A stretch of 25,272 nt of DNA, taken from positions 1 to 25,272 of the forward strand of contig CAUZFZ010000153.1 of NCBI GenBank assembly GCA_963579025.1, given 5' to 3'. The notes under the pieces are model-generated. The model worked only from the letters and a program-made list of their open reading frames with translations, made no database searches and had not been told where the DNA came from. Made by a program: the position numbers and the translations under genes. Source of the stretch: CAUZFZ01 sp963579025. GTDB taxonomy: Bacteria; Planctomycetota; Planctomycetia; Planctomycetales; Planctomycetaceae. Shown here piece by piece: positions 7,567 through 15,130 of the stretch (the stretch's first letter is position 1; each line of letters starts with the position of its first letter).

Positions 7567-8010
7567 ATGCAGTGCTCAACTACCGACGATGGTTTGACCG
7601 TCGAGATCCCCGATGACTGGGACATCTGGGAAGGTGCAGAAGATGACCTGTTGGTGGCCGCTGCACCCGAGGAAGATGACGACGGCATTCAACCGCAATT
7701 GCTTGTCACTCTCGAACTACTTGACTACGACATCGACTCAAAAGGCTACATGGTCGGTAATGTCGTCTACTCCCAAACGCATCTTCCGGCGTATGACGAT
7801 CACGGAAGCGGTACGTTCACTTGTGACGGATACGACGTCGCGTGGAATCACTACACATCTGACGCTGGTGGCTTCACCATGACCGCGATCACGTATTTCG
7901 TGGTCCGAGGTCGCGACGCTTATCTCTTTAACTTCAAAGCTAATCCTGAAATGTTCTCACGTTGGCATGGCAGTTTCGAGCAAATAGTACGTTCGATTCG
8001 GTTTGCGTAG
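7567..8010 (+). CDS. Hypothetical cassette protein, 147 aa
   Basis: Not firmly recognised. It has 147 residues, is acidic, and lacks a signal peptide and membrane segment. The opening TVEIPDDWDIWEG, a central LLVTLELLDYD strand, and the closing RDAYLFNFKANPEMF...FEQIVRSIRF resemble the layout of DUF1795/DcrB- or LpqN-like small alpha-beta proteins (ligand-binding or immunity-like folds). This is a fold-level guess only. The ATG at 7567 is 16 nt after the proposed recombination point at 7551; the frame is open upstream through R2, but that part would translate the repeat. The stop codon at 8008-8010 is followed within 5 nt by element R3. Codon use is less GC-biased than in the flanking chromosome genes, in keeping with acquired DNA. 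Confidence 0.7.
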   Translation: MQCSTTDDGLTVEIPDDWDIWEGAEDDLLVAAAPEEDDDGIQPQLLVTLELLDYDIDSKGYMVGNVVYSQTHLPAYDDHGSGTFTCDGYDVAWNHYTSDAGGFTMTAITYFVVRGRDAYLFNFKANPEMFSRWHGSFEQIVRSIRFA

Positions 8011-8014
8011 CGGT

Positions 8015-8152
8015 CGGCGAACAATGATTATTTGATAGTTGCGAACGCAATCACCTTCGACGTATTTCGAGCCGCGATCATTTGGTAGATTCTATGCCAG
8101 TTCAAAGTCGTCACCGTCACAGGGGCGGTGACAAATAATCAAACCGTTGGCA
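8015..8152 (+). repeat. attC-like element R3
   Basis: Left box CGGCGAAC (8015-8022) is the exact reverse complement of GTTCGCCG (7551-7558), the start of the cassette it ends. A perfect 10-bp arm, tgattatttg (8025-8034), pairs with caaataatca (8132-8141). The right box GTTGGCA lies at 8146-8152. Internal hairpins include ttgcg-aa-cgcaa (8039-8050) and gtcaccg...cggtgac. It is not homologous to R1/R2 in sequence but has the same layout, as expected for attC sites in mixed arrays. The antitoxin gene ends 7 nt beyond it. Confidence 0.7.
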
Positions 8153-8159
8153 GAACGGC

Positions 8160-8525
8160 TCATACCTTGGCGAGTGGCTTCTTGCGGGGTGTTGTTTGTT
8201 TTCGCTTCACAATGCGCGTGCCGACAATCTTGCCGATTTGCGAGCGCGATGCCCCGAGTGCCGCGAGTGAGCGGACGAACAACTCCATGGACACCGACCG
8301 ATCGGCAACTTCCATTTTGGCGATACGGGATTGACTCGAACCAATTCTCTTCGCCAGTTCCTGCTGGGTTACTCTCTTTTGCTGACGCAATGTCTTCACG
8401 TTGGCGGCAAGCGCCAGCTTCATATTGACCAGCATCTCTTCGGCATCACTGAGTTCAAGAAACTCGGACGCGGAACCAACCTTCCAGCCTGCGGCTTCGA
8501 GCTTTTTTCGTTTGGAAGTTTTCAT
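8160..8525 (-). CDS. XRE-family antitoxin (HigA-like)
   Basis: A 121-residue DNA-binding antitoxin. A Cro/C1-type helix-turn-helix spans about 39-92, with TLRQQKRVTQQELAKRIGSS as the core and QSRIAKMEVADRSVSM as the recognition helix region. The basic C-terminal tail (IVKRKQTTPRKKPLAKV) may add DNA contacts. Residues 1-38 probably form the toxin-neutralising part. It overlaps the toxin gene by 4 nt (ATGA), so translation is coupled in the toxin-first order typical of HigBA. The antitoxin probably represses the operon through the palindrome at 8889-8904. The gene sits on the strand opposite to the other cassette genes. Confidence 0.88.
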   Translation of the reverse strand: MKTSKRKKLEAAGWKVGSASEFLELSDAEEMLVNMKLALAANVKTLRQQKRVTQQELAKRIGSSQSRIAKMEVADRSVSMELFVRSLAALGASRSQIGKIVGTRIVKRKQTTPRKKPLAKV

Positions 8526-8860
8526 TCTGTTGCCTCGTCGTATCGTTTGAATCGTCGTTTACAGGCGTCGATTACTTTCCCTGGCGTTTTGCCGGTTTTC
8601 TTTGCGAAGACTTCTCCAATGACGATCGCATCGGCATCAGTCCGATAAATGATGCGCCAATTCATGTCTTCATCCGGGATCCGAAGTTCGTGACATCGTC
8701 GACCGACGGATGGCATCGGCCGGCTGTGCGGCAATCCGATATTTTCGCCGCGCTGCAAGCGCCGCAACAAAGTTCCAGCTTCGATCCGAGCCTCGAGCGA
8801 GAACGGCGGCGTCTTGATCTCGCCTTCCAGCCAGACGAGCGGTTTGTCATCTCCGTGCAT
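8522..8860 (-). CDS. RelE/HigB-superfamily toxin (Gp49-like)
   Basis: A 112-residue toxin of the phage-derived Gp49/HigB group in the RelE/ParE superfamily, predicted to be a ribosome-dependent mRNA interferase. The signature features are KPLVWLEGEIKTPPFS (6-21), RLQRGENIGLPHSRPMPSVG (33-52), CHELRIPD and WRIIYRTDADAIVIGEVFAKKT, and a basic C-terminal stretch CKRRFKRYD. It is the first gene of the pair, toxin before antitoxin. The ATG at 8860 fits the family N terminus. No Shine-Dalgarno sequence precedes it, and the promoter is so close that the mRNA is probably leaderless. Toxin-antitoxin pairs are common integron cassette cargo and help stabilise arrays. Confidence 0.88.
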   Translation of the reverse strand: MHGDDKPLVWLEGEIKTPPFSLEARIEAGTLLRRLQRGENIGLPHSRPMPSVGRRCHELRIPDEDMNWRIIYRTDADAIVIGEVFAKKTGKTPGKVIDACKRRFKRYDEATE

Positions 8861-8867
8861 TCGATCA

Positions 8868-8904
8868 ACTATATGTCACATTCGGCATATGTCAAGTCTG
8901 ACAT
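8868..8904 (-). promoter_or_regulatory. Toxin-antitoxin promoter and operator
   Basis: On the minus strand TTGACA (8890-8895) and TATAGT (8868-8873) are 16 nt apart, close to the sigma70 consensus. The -10 box ends 7 nt before the toxin ATG, so transcription should start at or within 2 nt of the A of ATG. The palindrome atgtca-agtc-tgacat (8889-8904) overlaps the -35 box. The 8-mer atatgtca is also directly repeated at 8871-8878 and 8887-8894, exactly 16 bp apart, so repressor could occupy both promoter elements. Autorepression by the antitoxin is inferred. Confidence 0.75.
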
Positions 8905-9181
8905 TAACAATTCGTTGCATGTGGGCGGTACGCGGCTGCCAACGGAAGTTGGCGATGACGATTCCAATACAATCTCATATCGATTTCGATACATCGAGGC
9001 GGAGCCTCAGATTGGCGCTGACCCTTACATCCTTCACTTGTCGATGCCCGGGCTCAACGCTGGCTTCTTCATTGGCAGCGAGGGTTATGAATTGCTGTTC
9101 GACATCCACGTTGCATCAACAGACGGCGAGCATGACGACGGCACTGATGCACTGGCCTTTCTGGACCGGAACGGCCTCTAA
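8873..9181 (+). CDS. Hypothetical protein, about 102 aa, uncertain start
   Basis: Not recognised. From the ATG at 8873 it has 102 acidic residues without signal peptide or membrane segment (central LHLSMPGLNAGFFIGSEGYELLFDIHV, read in two parts). The ATG lies inside the toxin promoter/operator and has no ribosome binding site; an in-frame GTG at 8921 would give 86 residues. The open frame extends further upstream antisense to the toxin, which is probably chance. It may be a complete small gene or a fragment whose 5' end was lost when the toxin-antitoxin module arrived. Element R4 follows its stop codon. Confidence 0.4.
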   Translation: MSHSAYVKSDINNSLHVGGTRLPTEVGDDDSNTISYRFRYIEAEPQIGADPYILHLSMPGLNAGFFIGSEGYELLFDIHVASTDGEHDDGTDALAFLDRNGL

Positions 9182-9267
9182 CGGGCAATGTCATGTAGCT
9201 GCGTTCGCCAGAACGCGGAGCGGACGCTCCAGAACACCCGCAGTGAATTCACCTTTTGAGACATTGC
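9176..9267 (+). repeat. Degenerate attC-like element R4
   Basis: Left box CTCTAAC (9176-9182) overlaps the stop codon of the preceding frame. gcaatgtc (9185-9192) pairs perfectly with gacattgc (9260-9267). Inside are gcgtt-cgccag-aacgc (9201-9216) and the perfect ggagcg-ga-cgctcc (9217-9230). The expected right-hand GTT box is missing after the right arm, so this is at best a decayed attC at the array end, or another kind of folded intergenic repeat. The next gene starts 8 nt later. Confidence 0.4.
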
Positions 9268-9274
9268 TGCAGCC

Positions 9275-10309
9275 ATGACAACGCCGCACAGCGACTGTCC
9301 GCCGACAATAGAAAACCGTGAACGGTCACAATGGTTGGACCTTCGCGATTGGGCACTGGCGAGTTCGGCGGCCTGTTGCGTTGGCGTCTCGGCCTGTTAT
9401 TGGTTGCAACCGGATTGGCTGGCTGCGGTAACTCTTGTTCCTGCGTGGTGCTGGCTCGTGCCTGCATTGGCACTGACCGTGTATGGGATGAACCGGACGC
9501 ACAAACGTCGCTGCCTTTCGGTTGTGATTCTCTGGGTCGGATACACGGCGTTGTTTGTGGAGGAAGTTCACAGTCTCGTACGCACAGGCAGTCGGCCTGC
9601 GACACAATGGCAAGCCGCTCGAGAGCGTGGTCGGGCCATTCGTGTTGTATCTCTCAATTGCTATGTGGCGAACCCGCATAGCGTTGCTGAAGTCGCGCAA
9701 TTCAAACCGGACGTTGTGTTGCTTCAGGAATCACCGAGTCGCGAACATCTGAAACATCTCGCGATTGAAGTGTTCGGTAACGACGGAACATTTCTGTGGG
9801 GTGGAGATACATCAATTCTCGCCAGGGGACGCATTCAACCCGGCACGGTGGACCCCTCGTCGCATTTCGTTCACGCGACCGTTGAGTTGCCCAGCGGCGT
9901 CGAGCTGGATGTCATCAGCGCCCGCTTGCATCCCCCTGTGTTCCGTCTCGATTTCTGGGATTCCGGTTTCTGGATCGACCACCGCAACAACCGAGTCAAA
10001 CATCGCGCACAGATTCTGGACGTCATGCAGATCGTCGCAGCCATCCCGCAGTCAGCACATCTGATCGTCGGGGGCGACTTCAATGCGCCGCCACTCGACG
10101 ATGCACTCACTCCACTGCGGCAGCGTTTGTTCGACACATTCACGGAAGCAGGACGTGGCTGGGGACATACAGGGACGAACGACTATCCACTGTTCCGCGT
10201 CGACCAGATCTGGGCAAGCCGAAGCCTCAGCGCGAACACCGTGATTGCACAAAAGACGGTCCACTCCGATCACCGCATGGTGATCGCTGATCTCGTTGTC
10301 ACGGAGTAA
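9275..10309 (+). CDS. Membrane-anchored endonuclease/exonuclease/phosphatase family protein
   Basis: A 344-residue member of the Mg-dependent EEP (DNase I/AP endonuclease-like) superfamily. Three N-terminal hydrophobic segments (about 27-44, 49-72 and 80-97) anchor it to the membrane, with the catalytic domain after about 120. The metal and catalytic motifs are all present: LNCY (Asn128), LLQES (Glu152), GGDFN (266-270), VDQIW (Asp310) and SDHR (331-334). A membrane-tethered layout is typical of bacterial members acting on phosphodiesters or phospholipids rather than on chromosomal DNA; the substrate is unknown. The start at 9275 is 8 nt past R4, so the gene may lie just outside the cassette array or be its last member. 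Confidence 0.85.
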   Translation: MTTPHSDCPPTIENRERSQWLDLRDWALASSAACCVGVSACYWLQPDWLAAVTLVPAWCWLVPALALTVYGMNRTHKRRCLSVVILWVGYTALFVEEVHSLVRTGSRPATQWQAARERGRAIRVVSLNCYVANPHSVAEVAQFKPDVVLLQESPSREHLKHLAIEVFGNDGTFLWGGDTSILARGRIQPGTVDPSSHFVHATVELPSGVELDVISARLHPPVFRLDFWDSGFWIDHRNNRVKHRAQILDVMQIVAAIPQSAHLIVGGDFNAPPLDDALTPLRQRLFDTFTEAGRGWGHTGTNDYPLFRVDQIWASRSLSANTVIAQKTVHSDHRMVIADLVVTE

Positions 10310-10349
10310 CGCCGCCGCGCGATCCTTCGTGTGAGTGTCGTCACGACCT

Positions 10350-13300
10350 TCACGGCACGGAAAAACTCCGCTCGATACGTGTCACGTTGCCCTGGCGGTC
10401 ATTGATGGAAACCGTCAGCACGCCGTGGGGCAGCGAGGCGATCGGCTGCTTTGGTTTCCATTCAAAGACACCTTCGCCGACGTGCCTGAATCGGGGTGCG
10501 AGATCCTCACCTGCAGGGGAGTTATCAACATCGAAGCTGGCTGACACACTGAAACTCTCCATGTCGAGTCCGGTGTAATAATCGTGCATGCCGATCAGGA
10601 TGCGATCGCATGTTCGGTTCTTGCCGGCCCGTGGATATGTGACTGTCAGCGTGGGTCGAGTTTCATCGTCCATCCAGCCGCTTCCGGGTCCGTGCTTGTC
10701 CGGATCGGCAGGATCGAATTCCAGGTCGATCGGGCAGCCCAGATCGATCCAGCGGTAGATTGTGCGACGGTCTTCTTCCGAAAGTGCTCGAACTTTGCCG
10801 GCTTTGACCGCGCCCGGCGGTGGCATGATGCTGCCCGTGAAATCGACGTCGGCGACACGGATGTTCTGCCGGGACGCATCAACTGGCTCGCCTGACAGAT
10901 GAAGCGTTGCCGAGTCACCCGGTGTGGTGGCTGTGGGGAAGTCGTCGTTGGTCCAGCCGTCGTTGCGCTGGCCCAGAACCTTCCATGACAGCAGACTTCG
11001 GCGGGACTGGTAAGCGCGCACATAACGCGACACCTGAGGTGTTACCCAGCGGTTGGCGACATGTTTTTGACCGTAGGGGTCCAGGACTCCTCGCACGAGC
11101 ATCGCATAGGTGGCCGGAATTCGTCCGCCTGGTTCACTCCGGAACATGCCGCCACCGCCGCGTCCCTTCACCATCTCCAGATCGTCAAGCACCAGGTTCG
11201 CCGACGGTTTGGGATTGTCCTTTGAATGACAGCCCGTGCAGCTCCTGCGGAAGATCGGCAGCACGTGGCGATAGAATTCGACATTGATTGCGCCCGCCTT
11301 TTCAAAACGCAGTCCGGACTGATCTTCGCTATCCCACTGGCGACCTGACTCGTCCTGCTCTTTGGACGTCAACAAAGGAGTCTGTAACGCCAGATCGAGC
11401 ACTTCGTAGTCGTCTCGTGCAGCCGATGTGAGCTTGAACTCCGTCGGTTTCTGACTGTGAGCATGGCAACCACCGCAATCGTGACGGACCTCACCTGGGC
11501 GAACCTGGTGCCACGTCTGTGCCATGTTGAGCGTCATGCCGTGCCGATCCAGCATCTGGAATGTGAACGAAGTATCGGCCGGAATACGGGCAAGGAAACT
11601 GGTATCGGAATTGCCGTCCGGATCGGTCGGCTGTGAGCCATCGGACTGGAAATGCCGCACAGGAATCTCGCCCAGAATCCGGTACCGTTCGTCACCCCAG
11701 TTCCAGAACATTCGCTTGCGTTGCGACGTTGGTTCCTGGGCAACGATTCGAATGCCATGAATATCGGCGTTGTCGTAGAGACCGCAGTCCGATCCCTGAT
11801 TGTACCAGTGGTCAACTCCCGGCCGGTACGAATTGAATGGGCGCAAACCTTTGAGCTTGTTCGGTGTCAGACTGGCGGCGGTCACGCTCCCCTCGGCAAC
11901 TGAACCGCCAGTGATACTCTCACGTTTGTAGAAACTCGACGTGCCGACCAGTCCGAAGGCCGAACCCTCTGGCAGATGCGGCGAAGCTGATCCGTCATTA
12001 GCAGGCGGGGTTTTTCCAGCCGGTTCGTCGACTCCGTAGATACGCTTGTACGGAACGACTGGCCGCGGCCATTGCTCGTTGTAGTCCGGGTCATTCTTCA
12101 GGCAAAGCATCTGAGACGGCTCGTCGATCGGATCACCATTGCGGAGCAGGTAGATTCCAGAGTCAATCCGAGGGTACCAGTACTTGCGAAAGCTCCCGTT
12201 GGAATTCACTGAGCCCTTTGACCAGACGGCCAGCAGATGATTGTCGGGTGCGCCGCAGGGGTGAGTGAATTTGCCGACGCGTGGCGAGTCAGGCTTTTCC
12301 CGGTCCGACAGTCCGGCCGGTGAATCAAACGAGCTGACAAATCGCGTCACAGACTCCAGTCCGTAAGGCGTGAAGGAGAATCGCGGGCTGCGAGGATTCG
12401 CCTGTTTGGGATTCAGATCATTACTTCTGTCGCCCGGGCCGAACGCCGAGTAGTCATCTTTCGGTCCGGACGGCATTCTGTACAACGTGCCAAATCCAAA
12501 GTTGTTCAGGTTGTAATACGCCTCGAAGACAATCGAGCCGTCTGACATTTGCGAGTGAAAGTGATACACGTCCGACCCCTGAAAGCTGGAGACAATCGGT
12601 CCCCATCCGGTTCCGTCGGGATAGATGAACCACAGTCCCCAGTTACGGAGATCGCGCATGCCCTGGCTTTCATAGCTGGAGAACATGACACGACCGTCGC
12701 GCAGGATGACAGGATGCAGAGCACTCGCGATATTCAGATAGCCGATCATCTCGGTGTTCGCGCCGTCATCGTCCATGGTGAACAGTTGAAATGAACCGCG
12801 GGTGTAAGTCTTCGGAGCTTCAAACAGGTTGCGGTTGCTGGTGAACACCACGCGACCATCCGGCGCGGGACAGGGAGCTAGATTGAAAACGGGCATGCCC
12901 TGTGCTTCTTTGTCGCTCAGAATGCCCGTGTTCGGCGTTCGCTCCTGATGCGTCAGCCGCACAATCTCGCGCGTCTTCACGTGAATCCTGTAGATGTCTG
13001 ATCCGCCGCGTGGGAATCCCCAGGCGGCCTGTTTTGTCTGGTCGTGGAACAGGGCGTAGTAAACCCACTCTCCGTCGAACGAGACGTACGGATCGGCCAC
13101 CGCACCGTCGCCGCCTTTGACCAGCACGTCTTCGCTGCCATCGGGATGGAGCAGAACCAGGTCGGTGCCGGCGTCGACACTCAGCGGGTTAAAGACCTCG
13201 GCCCAGCGCGTTGCCTTTTCATCGCCGAACCTGGGTGCTCGCACGTAGACGATGTCGTAGTCCCACTTGACCGACGCATCAGTCTTGATGTGCGGCACTT

Positions 13301-13406
13301 CGACGCTCAGGATCGGGCGTTCCTGCTGAGCATCAGTCGGCGACACGACTGCCAGGTAGACCAGGACAACGAACAAGCATCGCCAGATTTTCACGCGAAC
13401 CGTCAT
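10350..13406 (-). CDS. HzsA-related di-haem cytochrome with TolB-like propeller
   Basis: A 1018-residue exported protein. The ATG at 13406 opens a classic signal peptide (basic MTVRVKIWR, hydrophobic core, cleavage near TDAQQ); an upstream in-frame extension runs antisense-like into the DUF1501 gene and was rejected. A WD40/PD40-type beta-propeller with many VSFDGEWVYYA- and GRVVFTSNR-like blades fills about 40-500. Two haem c motifs follow: CGGCH (about 644) and CTGCH (about 722). The C-terminal part includes MPPPGAVKAGKVRALSEED, a sequence style usual near planctomycete cytochrome c domains. Propeller plus two CxxCH resembles the hydrazine synthase alpha subunit, whose relatives occur in non-anammox planctomycetes; hydrazine chemistry is not implied. 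It starts 43 bp after the DUF1501 gene, in one unit. Confidence 0.75.
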   Translation of the reverse strand: MTVRVKIWRCLFVVLVYLAVVSPTDAQQERPILSVEVPHIKTDASVKWDYDIVYVRAPRFGDEKATRWAEVFNPLSVDAGTDLVLLHPDGSEDVLVKGGDGAVADPYVSFDGEWVYYALFHDQTKQAAWGFPRGGSDIYRIHVKTREIVRLTHQERTPNTGILSDKEAQGMPVFNLAPCPAPDGRVVFTSNRNLFEAPKTYTRGSFQLFTMDDDGANTEMIGYLNIASALHPVILRDGRVMFSSYESQGMRDLRNWGLWFIYPDGTGWGPIVSSFQGSDVYHFHSQMSDGSIVFEAYYNLNNFGFGTLYRMPSGPKDDYSAFGPGDRSNDLNPKQANPRSPRFSFTPYGLESVTRFVSSFDSPAGLSDREKPDSPRVGKFTHPCGAPDNHLLAVWSKGSVNSNGSFRKYWYPRIDSGIYLLRNGDPIDEPSQMLCLKNDPDYNEQWPRPVVPYKRIYGVDEPAGKTPPANDGSASPHLPEGSAFGLVGTSSFYKRESITGGSVAEGSVTAASLTPNKLKGLRPFNSYRPGVDHWYNQGSDCGLYDNADIHGIRIVAQEPTSQRKRMFWNWGDERYRILGEIPVRHFQSDGSQPTDPDGNSDTSFLARIPADTSFTFQMLDRHGMTLNMAQTWHQVRPGEVRHDCGGCHAHSQKPTEFKLTSAARDDYEVLDLALQTPLLTSKEQDESGRQWDSEDQSGLRFEKAGAINVEFYRHVLPIFRRSCTGCHSKDNPKPSANLVLDDLEMVKGRGGGGMFRSEPGGRIPATYAMLVRGVLDPYGQKHVANRWVTPQVSRYVRAYQSRRSLLSWKVLGQRNDGWTNDDFPTATTPGDSATLHLSGEPVDASRQNIRVADVDFTGSIMPPPGAVKAGKVRALSEEDRRTIYRWIDLGCPIDLEFDPADPDKHGPGSGWMDDETRPTLTVTYPRAGKNRTCDRILIGMHDYYTGLDMESFSVSASFDVDNSPAGEDLAPRFRHVGEGVFEWKPKQPIASLPHGVLTVSINDRQGNVTRIERSFSVP

Positions 13407-13449
13407 GGTAATCTCACACAAGAGGGCCGGGGACGCGTACCCGGGGGAT

Positions 13450-14910
13450 TCAGAAGAGCTGGGAAACTGGATGGCCCCGATAGAGATAATGGGGCCTCCC
13501 CTGGCGGTCGTGCCAGGCCGCCGTCTCCGGAATCCCCAGCGAGTGATAGATCGTTGCCGCAAAGTCCTCAGGCGTCGCGCGACCTGCGACCGGGTAACCA
13601 CCGTGATTGTCTGTGGCTCCGATGATGCGACCGCCGTGGACGCCGCCACCGGCAAACATCACCGTTTGCACCGGTCCCCAGTGGCCTCGACCTGGCAACG
13701 GTGATTTCGCACCTTTGACGACGAACACTTTGGGCGTCCGACCGAATTCGCTGGCGAGGACCACCAGGACGTGGTCCAATCGACCACTGTCGTGAAGGTC
13801 GTCGAGCAATGCCGAAATGGCGCGGTCCGCCGGTGGAAGGAGTCGATCTTTGAGAACGGGAAACTGACTGCCGTGGGTGTCCCACGTGAAATTGTGTCCC
13901 AGGTTGACCTGCACGATGTTCACGCCGACGTCGACCAGTTGCCGTGCCATCAACAGAGACCAGCCAAACTTGTTCTGTCCGTAGCGATCCAGCACGGCGG
14001 GATCCGACTGCATGATGTCAAACGCCTGACGTGTCCGACTGTCAGTCAGCAGAGACGCCACCTGCTGACGGTAACGGTCCAGGTCGGCAACCGCGGCGGA
14101 TTCTTCGAGATCCTGCCGCTGCCGGTTAATGTCAGCGAGCAGACTGACGCGTGCCCCCAGACGGTTCTCATCAACGTCTGACGGCAGTTCCAGACGCGGC
14201 GCCGAAAACACCGGCTGGGCTTCATGCGTGTGAGCTTTCGTGTACGAAATCTCGTAGCAGTCGGGACAGAGCCCGCGCGTGTTGTAGCCGTTGCCCAGGC
14301 ATCGTGGACTGGCCTGAACGACCCACGGATCATAAGCGTAGCCCATCATCCCCGCCGTCTGGCCAGGCACCAGATTCGAACGGTTGTGCCAGGTCAGCTC
14401 CGGAAGAATGACCGACGACGGGAACGGGTGGTGTTGCGGTGCGGCAGATCCAGCCAAAGCCGTGATCCCTGGCCAGTCGCTGCGCTGCGCAGGCCCGCGA
14501 AAACCCGGTGGTAAAGTCGACCGACCACTCTGCATCAGCATGCAGCCCTGCAGGTGCCCGTTCTGCTCATGCGAAACCGACCGCACCAGCGAAAACAGAT
14601 GGCTGCGTTTTGCCAGCATCGGCAAGTGCTCGCAGATGTGCATACCGGAGCTGGTAGCAATCGGCTGAAACTCGCCGCGGATTCCAGCCGGTGCCTGCGG
14701 TTTCAAATCGAACGTCTCAAGCTGAGACATGCCTCCAATTGCATAGATGAAGATCACCGACTTCGCGGATGATCCACTATCGCCCGCCGCGGCACGCCAT
14801 GCCGCCACATCGGTCATGCTCAAACCGAGAAATCCTGCCGCTCCGGCCTGCACAAGGTGACGGCGAGAGAGTGGATCGGCGCTGGGATGTCCCGCCTGAT
14901 CAACTGGCAT
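13450..14910 (-). CDS. DUF1501 Tat-exported protein
   Basis: A 486-residue DUF1501 protein, alkaline-phosphatase/sulfatase-like fold. The Tat signal SRRHLVQAGAAGFLGLS lies at 15-31. Family motifs seen are SVIFIYAIGGMSQLETFDLKP (51-71, read as two adjoining parts), GEFQPIATS, a central YGQNKFGWSLLMARQLVDVGV region, and a C-terminal segment with HWGPVQTVMFAGGGVHGGRIIGATD (metal-site-like) and IYHSLGI. The ATG at 14910 has AGGAG 10 nt upstream; an earlier in-frame start at 14973 would add residues before the Tat motif. In planctomycetes these genes usually pair with a cytochrome c-bearing partner; here the partner is the HzsA-related gene 43 bp downstream. The substrate is unknown. Confidence 0.9.
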   Translation of the reverse strand: MPVDQAGHPSADPLSRRHLVQAGAAGFLGLSMTDVAAWRAAAGDSGSSAKSVIFIYAIGGMSQLETFDLKPQAPAGIRGEFQPIATSSGMHICEHLPMLAKRSHLFSLVRSVSHEQNGHLQGCMLMQSGRSTLPPGFRGPAQRSDWPGITALAGSAAPQHHPFPSSVILPELTWHNRSNLVPGQTAGMMGYAYDPWVVQASPRCLGNGYNTRGLCPDCYEISYTKAHTHEAQPVFSAPRLELPSDVDENRLGARVSLLADINRQRQDLEESAAVADLDRYRQQVASLLTDSRTRQAFDIMQSDPAVLDRYGQNKFGWSLLMARQLVDVGVNIVQVNLGHNFTWDTHGSQFPVLKDRLLPPADRAISALLDDLHDSGRLDHVLVVLASEFGRTPKVFVVKGAKSPLPGRGHWGPVQTVMFAGGGVHGGRIIGATDNHGGYPVAGRATPEDFAATIYHSLGIPETAAWHDRQGRPHYLYRGHPVSQLF

Positions 14911-15130
14911 GCGTGGGTCGCTCCTTTTGGACACAGGAACTGTAACCCACTCCCCGACTGCTATGCCCGCCACGTTGACCGAAAAAGCTGCAGTGAAGCC
15001 TTACGGTTAGTGCATGAGCTCACTGTGAACGTGGCGGCATTGTCGTTGACACAAAGGCGACTATCTGATGGCACACGCGACGACTATTCTGGTTCGTATT
15101 ACTCTCCCACGCGAATTCAGAGGACGAGCT
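14911..15130. promoter_or_regulatory. Divergent intergenic region between two DUF1501 genes
   Basis: 220 bp separate the two divergent DUF1501 starts and must hold both promoters. The minus-strand gene has AGGAG and the plus-strand gene has GAGGA as ribosome binding sites. I see no clear sigma70 consensus pair. No operator palindrome stood out. Confidence 0.45.

Noticed and set aside
6441..9267. CRISPR array
   Set aside because: The repeats are few, long, unequal and flank genes; there are no regular short repeats with spacers.
10350..13406. Hydrazine synthesis (anammox) in this organism
   Set aside because: HzsA-like relatives are found in non-anammox planctomycetes, and no other hydrazine synthase subunit or hydrazine dehydrogenase gene is present in the window.
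13407..13655. N-terminal extension of the HzsA-related protein to 13655
   Set aside because: It overlaps the DUF1501 C terminus in another frame and would bury a good signal peptide that begins at 13406.
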